Shown here: piece after piece, positions 1 to 9,769 of the stretch
How the letters are laid out: the number at the start of each line of letters is the position of its first letter
Numbering within the stretch: the first letter of the stretch is position 1
NCBI RefSeq assembly: GCF_012912105.1
Contig: NZ_QMEA01000052.1
Location: 1 to 40,446 of the forward strand
Direction: 5' to 3'
DNA length: 40,446 nucleotides
From: Brasilonema sp. UFV-L1
GTDB lineage: Bacteria > Cyanobacteriota > Cyanobacteriia > Cyanobacteriales > Nostocaceae
Notes under the pieces: model-generated
What the model saw: only the letters and a program-made list of their open reading frames with translations
What the model was told of the DNA's origin: nothing
Databases searched by the model: none
Position numbers and translations under genes: made by a program

Positions 1-56
1 CGATAGGGTCAGCGTTGGGTAGTTCACTCAACACACTTATTCCTCCTTAATTTCGG

Positions 57-698
57 ATGGTGCAAATTCCTTATTTTCCTGAAGCTAATCACCCACTGAT
101 TAAGTCACTGTTTCATTATGCTGACCAAGAACTGCTAACTCTTGTTCAGCAAAACCCGCATGCAGGTAGATATTTTACAGCGATTTTTTGCCGCTATAAC
201 CCAATAGTCTACACCTTGATTCGGCATTCAGCGCGATCGCCTGTGCAAGCTGATTATCTTTTTGCGCTCACCTGGCGACATATTTACTACGAACTCAATG
301 GACTTGATTTAAACAGTAGTCAATTTACTAAAGAGGGTCTGACGGTACAAAATTGGCTGATTAATATCACAGCTTACTGTATCAATGAGATTCAACTTCC
401 TCCTACAGAAGCAATTCATTATTCTCTCAAGGAGACTTCTCCACCATTGTGGTGTTATGTAGAACAAGCTTTAGACCAATTGCCACCCATTTTACGATTG
501 ATGATTTTGATGGCTCAAACGTTTCGGTGGAGTGAAACGAGAATCGCAGCTTACCTACAAGCTGAAGGGGAAATTATCAAGCCAAGCGAAGTCGCGAATT
601 TACTTCAATCAGGGTATCTCATGCTAGAGGAGAGATTACCAAAAGATATCCGCGTCATTTACTTGGGCGAAAATCTTCTTCAACCTGGGGCTGCGTAG
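57..698 (+). CDS. Sigma-70-like / ECF-like regulatory protein
   Basis: A 213-residue soluble protein. Residues about 40-80 (AIFCRYNPIVYTLI and the following helix) resemble sigma-70 region 2. Residues about 137-170 (ALDQLPPILRLMILM then a helix-turn-helix-like ETRIAAYLQAEG) resemble sigma region 4. The match is weak and region 2 lacks a clear -10-recognition helix, so it may be a sigma-like regulator rather than a working sigma factor. The ATG at 57 is the first start after an in-frame opening, but no good ribosome-binding site is visible, and the start could be the adjacent GTG. The convergent neighbour is an exported protein. Role inferred only from these motifs. Confidence 0.55.
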   Translation: MVQIPYFPEANHPLIKSLFHYADQELLTLVQQNPHAGRYFTAIFCRYNPIVYTLIRHSARSPVQADYLFALTWRHIYYELNGLDLNSSQFTKEGLTVQNWLINITAYCINEIQLPPTEAIHYSLKETSPPLWCYVEQALDQLPPILRLMILMAQTFRWSETRIAAYLQAEGEIIKPSEVANLLQSGYLMLEERLPKDIRVIYLGENLLQPGAA

Positions 699-790
699 AA
701 AAAAGGTTGATTCTGTTTCAAAAAAACAAACGACAGCCATTTCAGTATTTCACTAATCTGGCTGCCACCAGGAGTGAAAATTGCACGACT

Positions 791-1672
791 TTAATTCAAA
801 AAGACCTTACCATCTTTTTGAATTCTTACGACACCCTGCTTATCACTAGCTCTTCTTTGTTCATCCAAAGAAAGTTCTATCAATCCTGACTCGGTAGATG
901 TTGGAGTGACTTTTACAAAACCATTGTCTTGACGAACTGTACTAATAGTCACAGGAAGTGGCAAGTTTTGCAATACAACTTCTGTACGACCAGAAAGAAC
1001 ACGCTGCCCTGTATACCCAAGTGCTTCATAATTGATTCGAGCATTCGTGTTATTTCTCAGCCTTACAGAGACTTTTCCGTTAGCAGGAGTGACTAAAGCA
1101 ATAGGACTTTGGTTTTGTTCTGGTAAAGGGGGTGTGATATTAGAATTTTGTCTTTGTTGACTGCTGGGATTATTTTGAGATTGAGAAGATGTCCTGACAG
1201 TATAGTCATCTGTCGTTCCTTGTCTGGTAGAAGTCCGAATTTCGGATGATGAGGTGTTCGTGTCTTGTCCGGTGCTGGTCGTCGTGGACTGTGACTGGCT
1301 GCTGTAACTTTCGGTACTATTTTCAGAACGGTTGTATGGTGTATCACCGCCTACACCTTGGTCTACCTGTTGTTGTGTTGGTACAGGTTCGTTAGAAACA
1401 TTACCTGGAGTCACACGTCCTTGCTGTTCTGATTGTTGAGTAAAGGCATTAGGTTTACATCCTTGCGGAACCAAGACTCTACTGTTGTGGGGTTCTTCGT
1501 AGAAAATACTGGGGCAAGGGTTAATTTTAGAACTACTTTGTTGGCGAGGTTGCTGAGGTATATATTGCTGAGCTATTGCTTGAGGAATTACAGGTAAGCC
1601 AATAAGTAATCCACCACAAATAGCTCCTAAAAATTTAGCAGACTGACTCAATTTTTGGTATTGCTGGCTCAT
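791..1672 (-). CDS. Exported low-complexity hypothetical protein
   Basis: About 293 residues. The start at 1672 is chosen over an upstream ATG at 1711 because AGAGG sits 6 bases ahead of it and a normal signal peptide then follows: Lys-containing n-region, hydrophobic core GAICGGLLIGLPVIP, and an AIA-Q cleavage site near residue 35. A Cys-containing segment (NPCPSIFYEE...PQGCKPN) is followed by about 110 residues rich in Gln, Ser and Thr, probably disordered. The C-terminal roughly 100 residues look folded and beta-rich (VTPANGKVSVRLRNNTNARI) and resemble a domain seen in other cyanobacterial envelope proteins. No enzyme motif is visible. It probably lies in the periplasm or outer envelope. 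Confidence 0.7.
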   Translation of the reverse strand: MSQQYQKLSQSAKFLGAICGGLLIGLPVIPQAIAQQYIPQQPRQQSSSKINPCPSIFYEEPHNSRVLVPQGCKPNAFTQQSEQQGRVTPGNVSNEPVPTQQQVDQGVGGDTPYNRSENSTESYSSQSQSTTTSTGQDTNTSSSEIRTSTRQGTTDDYTVRTSSQSQNNPSSQQRQNSNITPPLPEQNQSPIALVTPANGKVSVRLRNNTNARINYEALGYTGQRVLSGRTEVVLQNLPLPVTISTVRQDNGFVKVTPTSTESGLIELSLDEQRRASDKQGVVRIQKDGKVFLN

Positions 1673-1711
1673 AATGACCTCTTTGTAAAGTAATTTAAAT
1701 CTCTCAATCAC

Positions 1712-2083
1712 ATGAAAACTCTTGCAACAACAAACAGCTTTTTTGAGGAAACATAGAAGACTGACTTGCTTATTGTTTAGACTATGCTTGCTTTTTAAAA
1801 GTTTTTAAAATTTCACAATCATAATATAACAATCACTAATCAATTCGTACTCTAACTATAGGCATGAAAAGTTAAGCAGGTAAAAAAGGCTTCTATACCA
1901 CAAGGATTAGAAAAGTCAACCCCCTCCCTTAGAACAAGGAAGCCAGATTTTGTTACAGACAATACATTGTTTGTGGGCGCAGCTTCTGACTTCTGACGAA
2001 TGATTCTCCCGTATGGCTTCCCCGAACGCCGTCAGATTTGATTTTGTATATGATAATGATTAATGACTGATAACTAATGACTC
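1712..2083. other. Intergenic region with short repeats
   Basis: No convincing gene. It is A+T rich near 1790-1860. At 1980-2000 there is the tandem CTTCTGACTTCTGACG, at 2012-2035 a short GC-rich dispersed-repeat fragment, and at 2050-2080 a run of TGATAA/TAATGA-type units. These are typical filler of Nostocales genomes. It probably carries the promoter of the exported protein at its left end. Confidence 0.5.
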
Positions 2084-2386
2084 ATGAGTAATACCAATAT
2101 AAGAGCAGAATTAACAGAAAACTTAGATGAGGCAGAGTGGGAATGGTTGATTCCGCATGCACAACGGGATGCTGTGATTGTCGTGGCGGTAGAACTAGAT
2201 TTACTGGATGTAGGAGTGGCGATCGCCAGTGATAATATCTTAGAAGTGCAAACCTGGATAGATGAGGCATTGATTACCAAACCCTCGGTTACACAAATAG
2301 GAGAGTGGAACACCCAACGTGCAAAGCGATTTGACACTTTGATTGTCCAACCTTACGTCCTTGTACAAGAAAAAGCTGCTTCTTAA
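2084..2386 (+). CDS. DUF2288 family protein
   Basis: A small acidic protein of 100 residues. The pattern ELTENLDEAEWEWLIPHAQRDAVIVV followed by LDLLDVGVAIASDN is characteristic of the DUF2288 family, a short conserved protein of unknown function found in cyanobacteria and proteobacteria. There is no signal peptide or membrane segment, so it is cytosolic. The ATG at 2084 directly follows the family-typical N-terminus. It has no operon partner: the flanks are repeat-rich non-coding DNA. Confidence 0.75.
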   Translation: MSNTNIRAELTENLDEAEWEWLIPHAQRDAVIVVAVELDLLDVGVAIASDNILEVQTWIDEALITKPSVTQIGEWNTQRAKRFDTLIVQPYVLVQEKAAS

Positions 2387-2491
2387 AACAAAAAGATAAA
2401 TTCATTGCTACGAAAACTCATATGTTTGAAAAAGTGGAGTTTTTCGATAAAGTTTTCGCAGTAGCACACAACAATTGAGGATGCTGGTCAA

Positions 2492-2640
2492 AATCAATGA
2501 ACAATGAACAATGAACAATTATCAATGAGCAATTAACAGTGAACAGTGAACAGTTATCAAAATAAGCAGCTTTCTTGAACTGATAACTGATACTGCGCTT
2601 CCTTGATAACTGATAATTGATAACTGACAATTGATTGGTT
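2492..2640. repeat. Short tandem repeats (STRR type)
   Basis: Degenerate tandem heptamer-like units: ATGAACA repeated at 2498-2520, AACAGTG units at 2535-2555, then TGATAACTGATAAT units at 2580-2630. Such short tandemly repeated repetitive sequences are common between genes of heterocystous cyanobacteria. The reading frames that cross this stretch are composed of the repeat and are not taken as genes. Confidence 0.7.
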
Positions 2641-2682
2641 AAGCGTATACTGTTTCATAACTAATTTTTATAGTTTATTTGA

Positions 2683-3294
2683 TCACTGTTTGTCTTGCGA
2701 TTCATCAGCACCTGTGTAACCGGTAGCAACCCAAACTATTGCTCTGACTCCATCACGGATAGATTTTTCAATCGGTTCGGGAGATGTTTCAGAAGGAACT
2801 GTAATCGGTTTAAAATCAATTCCTCGGCTACCCAAAACAATTTCACCAATGACTTTGGCACGCCGCATATGGTAGTCAGAAGTGACTAAATACACACTTT
2901 TTATACCTCTTTTTTTCAAATCATCCACTAGTGTTGTAAAATTTTCTACAGTATTAGTCGCTCTGTAGTCTAGGCGTAACCGCTTGATATCAACTCCAGC
3001 TTTAGCAAACACCTGTTTAGTCACCCTTGGAGGACTACCCCCAGAAATTAAAATGGGTAAATGGGGGTGCTTTTGGGCAAAATTTGCTGTAAACTTCTCT
3101 CGCTCTAGTTTAGATGTCGAACCACCCAAGACCAAAATTGCTTGAGGCTGCGTAAATTGGCTTTGAATTTCCTTGTAACCCCATAACATCGCTAATGGTA
3201 GTGCTAGGAGCATAAACTGAGAATAGATACCTTTAAATTGTTGCTTTTTCAAGGGTCTACCACCTCGGTAGCTTAAACAAAAACTTTCTCGCAA
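2683..3294 (-). CDS. YdcF / DUF218 family membrane-anchored protein
   Basis: 203 residues. An N-terminal membrane anchor lies at about residues 26-43 (SQFMLLALPLAMLWGY), followed by the DUF218/YdcF fold: AILVLGGS at the start of the first strand, LISGGSPP, the LDYRATNTVENF segment, and VYLVTSDYHMRRA. These are the conserved motifs of the YdcF/SanA-like family, which is linked to envelope functions. The biochemical activity of the family is not settled. The protein likely faces the periplasm. It has no obvious operon partner. Confidence 0.85.
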   Translation of the reverse strand: MRESFCLSYRGGRPLKKQQFKGIYSQFMLLALPLAMLWGYKEIQSQFTQPQAILVLGGSTSKLEREKFTANFAQKHPHLPILISGGSPPRVTKQVFAKAGVDIKRLRLDYRATNTVENFTTLVDDLKKRGIKSVYLVTSDYHMRRAKVIGEIVLGSRGIDFKPITVPSETSPEPIEKSIRDGVRAIVWVATGYTGADESQDKQ

Positions 3295-3894
3295 AAATAA
3301 TAACGTAGATTAAATAACGTAGATTATCAGAGCGCTAAAATATGTGCTCAAATTTGTATTTGAGTCATTTTTTGTTCGATGAGTCGTCCGTAGTTATTCT
3401 GGTATAGATACTTCTCTTTGGTAAACTCAGTATCAGTAGACTTTTTGACAAACTACGACGACTTGTGATTGTCAGAGTTTATAAGGATAATAGACGCAGA
3501 TTTTCTATCACCTGTGCCTATCCAAAAGAAGTCAGAAGACTGAGGTCAGAAATCAGAAGACCATTAGGTAAACTTTTTAACTGTTACCTGATTGTAAACT
3601 ACCGAGACGGGGTATTAAACCCGTTTATTCCCCACTCGCTTGGGTAGGCGTTCTGGCTTCTGGCTGTTAAGAACTGAATTCTTTGTTGATAAATAAAGAG
3701 ATATCTCCAGATTTAATGGACGATTTTAACCGCTATCTAAGCAAATGCAAAGGTTTTGTGACTAATTTATCCAGTTTCTGGACTTAGGTAAACAAACCCG
3801 GTTAAGAGTAAAAATCGTATGTTTAACAACCAAATACGAACAAAGAAACCGGTTTGCTAGCAGATGGTGCATAAATCCTAAGTTTATTAGACAA
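3295..3894. other. Non-coding stretch between ydcF-like gene and tRNA
   Basis: About 600 bases without a supported gene. At 3528-3562 there is a GTCAGAAGACTGAGGTCAGA-type tandem, and at 3648-3665 CTTCTGGCTTCTGGCT. A loose inverted repeat pairs AAACCCGGTT (3793-3802) with AACCGGTTT (about 3847-3855). A 60-codon open frame from 3465 is crossed by the repeats and has no recognisable product. Confidence 0.45.
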
Positions 3895-4325
3895 CGGGAC
3901 TGGCCAGATTCGAACCGGCGACCTAGCGCTTCAGATTTGTGTGAGTTTCCCCACTCTCTGGACTATACCTTCACCATAGGCTTTAAGCCCTTAGGCGGTA
4001 GCTTTCTAGTCTCTACACCTTCCTGAGCAAAACTGCATCATCAATGACATAGTTTTAGGCTCAGGCTTGGCTCGGTATTCCCATGAAGTGCTAGCATCGT
4101 GGTCAAAATACAACCAATCTGACTTTTTGCTGTCGCTGCTGTGCTGCTTTCCACAATCATTTAGAAGCATCCTACTAAAAGGATTAAGCAACGCCAGATT
4201 GTGTAAACAATGCTTTCTTCTCTTTTTAGGGTTCACCGAATTTAACTACATTCACTCATAGAGTTTCCCCTATGGTGCCCGATAGTTCAGGAGGCGCTCG
4301 CTCTATCCTGCTGAGCTACAGCCCC
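3895..4325 (-). tRNA. tRNA-Arg(CCU), interrupted by a group I intron
   Basis: The 5' exon is 4325-4289 (37 nt): acceptor strand GGGGCUG, D arm GCUC...GAGC, anticodon strand AGCGC, and loop CUCCU ending with anticodon CCU. The 3' exon is 3931-3895: loop AA, GCGCU closing the anticodon stem, variable loop, T arm GCCGG-UUCGAAU-CUGGC, acceptor CAGUCCC, discriminator G. The acceptor stem pairs fully with one G-U. CCA is not encoded. The exons join only after removal of 357 nt whose boundaries fit group I rules (U before, G last). The tRNA reads AGG arginine codons. Confidence 0.92.
3932..4288 (-). ncRNA. Group I intron in tRNA-Arg(CCU)
   Basis: A 357-nt intron in the anticodon loop directly after the anticodon. 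P1 can form as UCCU of the 5' exon with GGGA of the intron, placing a U-G wobble at the splice site, with CUAU/AUAG extending it. Core elements are visible: P near 4231-4246 (AAUUCGGUGAACC), Q near 4057-4082 (GGGAAUACCGAGCCAAGC), R at 4001-4019 (GUGUAGAGACUAGAAAGC), and S at 3960-3969 (GGUAUAGUCC). A long P6 hairpin (CCUGAGC/GCUCAGG) lies between Q and R. About 150 nt of extra sequence sits between P and Q (the P5 loop). An open frame of 76 codons (4236-4006, GTG start) crosses it but shows no homing endonuclease motif. Confidence 0.88.
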
Positions 4326-4355
4326 AAGTGAATATCATTTTACATGATACCATCT

Positions 4356-6078
<1,723 letters not shown>

Positions 6079-6263
6079 GAGGTGATTTTGATGCAGTTTC
6101 CATCCATCAATGCACTTGTTTGTGTCATGTCTTGTTGACATGGGAAAGTGAAGCACAAGAAGTGAGAAATTTCTTAGAAGAAGATGAGGATAGGCTATTG
6201 AAACCGCGTTACGCGCTCAAGCTGTTTTTTGATTCACGCACCAAGCACAAAAGTCAACCTATT

Positions 6264-8330
6264 ATGACCAAATTCCACTGGCTAGAAGTTGGTGAATACG
6301 CTTCCCTCTCCCTCTCTGCACTAGGATTAGTCACAGCAGCTGTTACGCAACAGATGATTTATGTAGCAGCTCCTTTGACTGTAACAGTTTGCTTAAACGT
6401 TGCAAATCGCGAAAGGTTAAAGTCTTTGACTAAGCAGCATCAACAGTCAACAATTGACAAACTGGATTTATTTATAGATCCACTCAGACAACGACTGGCA
6501 AACTTTGATACTTTCACTCAAAAACTGAGTGCAACAACACAACAACAGCTTGAGGAATTACGAAAGAATGAGCAGCAAGATATCAATATTTTTACAGAAC
6601 GATTTCAAGAACTTGATACATCTTTGCTAGAGATAACTACAAAAATTCAACAGCAGATACAGACTTTAGCGCAAAATCAGCAAGAACAGAATATTGACGA
6701 CTTGAGACAGCGCCTGACTCAACTTGACACCTTAACGCAACAGTTAAGTACAAACACGCAAAAACAGATCGACCCAATTTATCAGCGCCTTGCACAACTT
6801 GATACACTCACACAACAGTTGAGTCAAAACACTCAACAGCAAATGCAGGAGGGACAAAGTATTGATGCAACGAATCAACGACTGACTCAACTCGACACCT
6901 TTATCCAACAGTTGAGTACAACAACAAAACAGCAGATAGACCCAATTTATCAGCGTCTTTCTCAGTTAGACTCCTTTGCACAGCAATTGAATCAATATAC
7001 TCAGCACCACATCCAAGTCTTACAGCGAACTCAGCAGGAACAAAATATTGATGGGATGAGAGAACATTTGACTCGACTTGATAACCTGACACAAGAGTTG
7101 AGTACAAATACTCAAAAACAGTTTCAAGAATTTCAGTATGCGATCGCCCTACTTCAGACAGAACTCCAAGAATTGTCCCAGGTAAAGCAGCAATACCAAA
7201 GCGTGTCCGAAAAAAAGAAAAAACCAGAAGGTTTCAAGCCTTCAGGGGGAACGACTAAACCACCAGCACCTGTTCCGGAAAAGAAGCAAAACACAAACTC
7301 TTCTCCAAATCGATCCCCAATCACGCTCATCCAAAACTCGAATTCTCAACTCAAGAATACAACACCTGAGGTTTCTACACCTGCTGTCACTCCACCTCCA
7401 TCACCACCAACATTACCCCCAACAGCACAAGCTTTAACAACTGAACCTGTTTCATATAAAGTAACGTCTATCGCTTTTAGTCCGAATGGGCAAACATTAG
7501 CTAGTGGTTCTGATGACAAAACTATTAAAATTTGGCATTTGGCTGACAAGGAACCTCGCATTCTTAAGGAAACAGGTGGATTTTCCTGTTCTGGTGGAGT
7601 GAATTCTGTAGCATTTAGTCCTAATGGACAGCTTTTGGCGAGTGGAAGTGATGACAAAACGATTCAGTTGTGGGAGATTGCAACAGGAAAGCAAATCTGT
7701 ACTTTCACGGGACATAAAGATAATATTTATACTATTGGCTTTAGCCCAGATGGAAAAACTTTAGCCAGCGGTAGCAAAGATAAGACAGTCAAGCTTTGGT
7801 CTATAGAAACACATAAAGAAACATCTACACTCCACGGACATTGTGATGAAGTTTTCTGCGTTGCTTTTAGTCCAGACGGAAAGATTTTAGCCAGCGGTGG
7901 TGCAAAGAAGGATAAAACTATCAAAGTCTGGTATCTGGATGAAAATAAATTTTTGACTCTTAAGAGTCAGTCTGAAGAATTGGGAGGAATTCATTCTATT
8001 GCTTTTAGTCCAGATGGTAAAACTCTTGCCAGTGGTGGTACAGATAAGACAATTAAAATTTGGCAACTCTCAAGCGGTCAAGAACTCAGCATTCTTACAG
8101 GACACTCTGATACTGTATATTCAGTCACTTTCAGTCCAGATGGTAAAACTCTTGCAAGTAGTAGTCAAGACAAGACAGTTAAACTTTGGCAAGTGGAGAC
8201 AGCAAAGGAAATTCGTACTTTCACAGAAAGTACACAGCCAATTTATTGTGTTGTTTTTAGCCCAGATGGTAAAACATTAGCTACAGGCACCAATGGTGAA
8301 AATACTATCATGCTATTGCCTTGTTGTTGA
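6264..8330 (+). CDS. Coiled-coil WD40 repeat protein with N-terminal membrane hairpin
   Basis: About 688 residues. The ATG at 6264 (MTKFHWLEVGEY) is preferred to one at 6120 because the extra 48 residues look non-coding and this N-terminus matches related cyanobacterial proteins. Residues 10-50 contain two hydrophobic segments (ASLSLSALGLVTAAV and MIYVAAPLTVTVCL), a probable membrane hairpin. Residues about 60-310 are Gln-rich coiled coil built from near-identical units (QRLxQLDTLTQQLSTNTQKQ), with partial DNA-level duplication at 6771 and 6940. A Pro/Thr linker follows. The C-terminus holds seven WD40 repeats, one complete propeller. The protein is probably a scaffold; partners unknown. Its position behind a J-protein may be functional. 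Confidence 0.87.
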   Translation: MTKFHWLEVGEYASLSLSALGLVTAAVTQQMIYVAAPLTVTVCLNVANRERLKSLTKQHQQSTIDKLDLFIDPLRQRLANFDTFTQKLSATTQQQLEELRKNEQQDINIFTERFQELDTSLLEITTKIQQQIQTLAQNQQEQNIDDLRQRLTQLDTLTQQLSTNTQKQIDPIYQRLAQLDTLTQQLSQNTQQQMQEGQSIDATNQRLTQLDTFIQQLSTTTKQQIDPIYQRLSQLDSFAQQLNQYTQHHIQVLQRTQQEQNIDGMREHLTRLDNLTQELSTNTQKQFQEFQYAIALLQTELQELSQVKQQYQSVSEKKKKPEGFKPSGGTTKPPAPVPEKKQNTNSSPNRSPITLIQNSNSQLKNTTPEVSTPAVTPPPSPPTLPPTAQALTTEPVSYKVTSIAFSPNGQTLASGSDDKTIKIWHLADKEPRILKETGGFSCSGGVNSVAFSPNGQLLASGSDDKTIQLWEIATGKQICTFTGHKDNIYTIGFSPDGKTLASGSKDKTVKLWSIETHKETSTLHGHCDEVFCVAFSPDGKILASGGAKKDKTIKVWYLDENKFLTLKSQSEELGGIHSIAFSPDGKTLASGGTDKTIKIWQLSSGQELSILTGHSDTVYSVTFSPDGKTLASSSQDKTVKLWQVETAKEIRTFTESTQPIYCVVFSPDGKTLATGTNGENTIMLLPCC

Positions 8331-8952
8331 GCCGAGCAGAGTACCTGAAGACTACAAATAAACTTCATCCAGTCGTGCTGTCAAAAAAGACTATATTTAT
8401 AACAAATTTTATAAAATGTTAAGACAGATGAATCGTCATAAAATTTGGTAAATATATACACCCTAAACGACGGGACAATGCTAACTTAAAAATAGGCACA
8501 TGCAAGTTAGATATGTAAGTAAGATATATCTAAGTCTTCTGTGTTAGAGCTTTGTGCCTCCTGCTCTAATATATGATTCGCAATCAATTCTCAGTTGTCG
8601 TGTTCTGTGTGATGTGTTTTCGCCTAAAGTTTAGTAAAGTCGTTTCGGAGGTTTTTTTAACTGACAGCAAAAATGCCTGCTTAGCTGAAAGAAAAGACAC
8701 ACAATGCGTGAAGATATTGATTGTGAAGCTTGTCCACCTTTAGTTGAGTGACTTTCTTCTCATTTTTTATTTTTTGAATCGTTCACACAAAATAAACCGC
8801 TGAAAGCTGCTGATACGCATCCATCGTAGCTTTTGGCGGTTAGTCTGTTAATGGCTGATTTCAAAATGAAAAGAAGTTTTTTAATCTTCACGCCCTGCTC
8901 CAGAGTTTCCAGCTCTGCTGTTCACTACAAGATTGCAAAGGACAAACTGGTT
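8331..8952. other. 622-base gap without a supported gene
   Basis: A+T-rich sequence with stops in all frames and no RNA gene recognised. The only structure seen is an imperfect hairpin at 8797-8839: CCGCTGAAAGCTGCTGAT can pair with ATCGTAGCTTTTGGCGG with a few mismatches. This lies about 110 bases beyond the 3' end of the broken acetyltransferase gene, so it could be a decayed repeat or a distant terminator. Confidence 0.4.
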
Positions 8953-9603
8953 TCAGAAAAATGAATATAACATCAATATACAACCGGCTGACTCTTTAAT
9001 AGATGAAAATACTTTCTCTCCTTGAAATGTGTATGAATCGTAGAAGAATGTCACCTGTTCTCTAAAACCTAATTTTCTAAATATATGCTGAGATATTAGT
9101 CCAGTCGCTTCTGCAATTGCTAAAGAAAAATTGTGTGAATTGGCTAGTTTTAAGTTTTCCTGTATCAAAGTTGTCGCAATTTTCTGATTTTTATATTCAT
9201 CTTGAACTCCTAGCATAAAAATATGCAAGATCTGACCCAATTCCAAATCCAAAGGTTGTCTCGATGTATAACTTGAATCTAATTCATGTAATCAAGCAAG
9301 AAGTGGTTCAAATTTCCCGCTAATCTCATCCAGAGGAGGAGGTTCTGTCATCAAATCTTCTGAGATGACAAAACCAACAACCTTTCCATTGGAATCGGTG
9401 GCAACAATAGAAAGTCCGTCCTCAATCGCTTTTCTACAGTAAGATTCAGCGAATGTCTTAAATTCTTTAGAGTTTATTTTTAAAGCTCTAGTCATTGGTT
9501 CATAATTCGCAAAGACTTGAGAGCATAAATCAGCAGTTTGCTCAAAATCATCTGGTTGAATAATTCGGAATTTTATTCCATCCTTTTCATGGATAATCTT
9601 CAC
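8953..9603 (-). pseudogene. GNAT-family N-acetyltransferase, interrupted by an in-frame stop
   Basis: The gene reads as one frame of about 216 codons broken by a single TGA at 9294-9292. The first 103 codons give GIKFRIIQPDDFEQTADLCSQVF (typical GNAT N-terminus) and GKVVGFVISEDL. After the stop the same frame continues through LDLELGQILHIFMLGVQDEYKNQKIATTLIQEN, the acetyl-CoA-binding part, although the usual R/QxxGxG/A is degraded to NQKIAT. It then reads ATGLISQHIFRKLGF, a normal GNAT C-terminus. There is no frame change, so this is a nonsense mutation. Its neighbour, an amino-acid decarboxylase transcribed divergently, is also broken. An amine acetyltransferase role is only inferred from that pairing. 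Confidence 0.8.
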
Positions 9604-9769
9604 TAAAGTTATCTTCAGTCTTCAGTAACTACATCTGAAAAATACCACAAAACCAGGGAAATTTAGCAGAAAAAACAGAAGATATAATATATTTTGATTT
9701 TCTGATTTTTTTAGCTTCCCTGTATCTAGTAAATTGATATAAGGTTTCGCTCGTATTAGAGGCTTTGGA

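Noticed and set aside
707-889. 60-codon open frame after the sigma-like gene
   Set aside because: It lies antisense to the end of the exported-protein gene, has no ribosome-binding site and no protein-like pattern.
2418-2630. 70-codon frame on the minus strand
   Set aside because: Built from tandem heptamer-type repeats (NCSLFTVNCSLIIVHCSLF); an artefact of the repeat.
3465-3647. 60-codon frame before the tRNA
   Set aside because: Crosses repeat units, and shows no motif or convincing start.
4006-4236. 76-codon frame inside the group I intron, considered as a homing endonuclease
   Set aside because: No LAGLIDADG, GIY-YIG, HNH or PD-(D/E)XK motif, and it covers structural core elements. Kept only as a remark on the intron insert.
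9292-9294. TGA as selenocysteine or readthrough codon
   Set aside because: No selenocysteine insertion hairpin was recognised after it, GNAT enzymes do not use one, and the neighbouring gene is also decayed; nonsense mutation is simpler.
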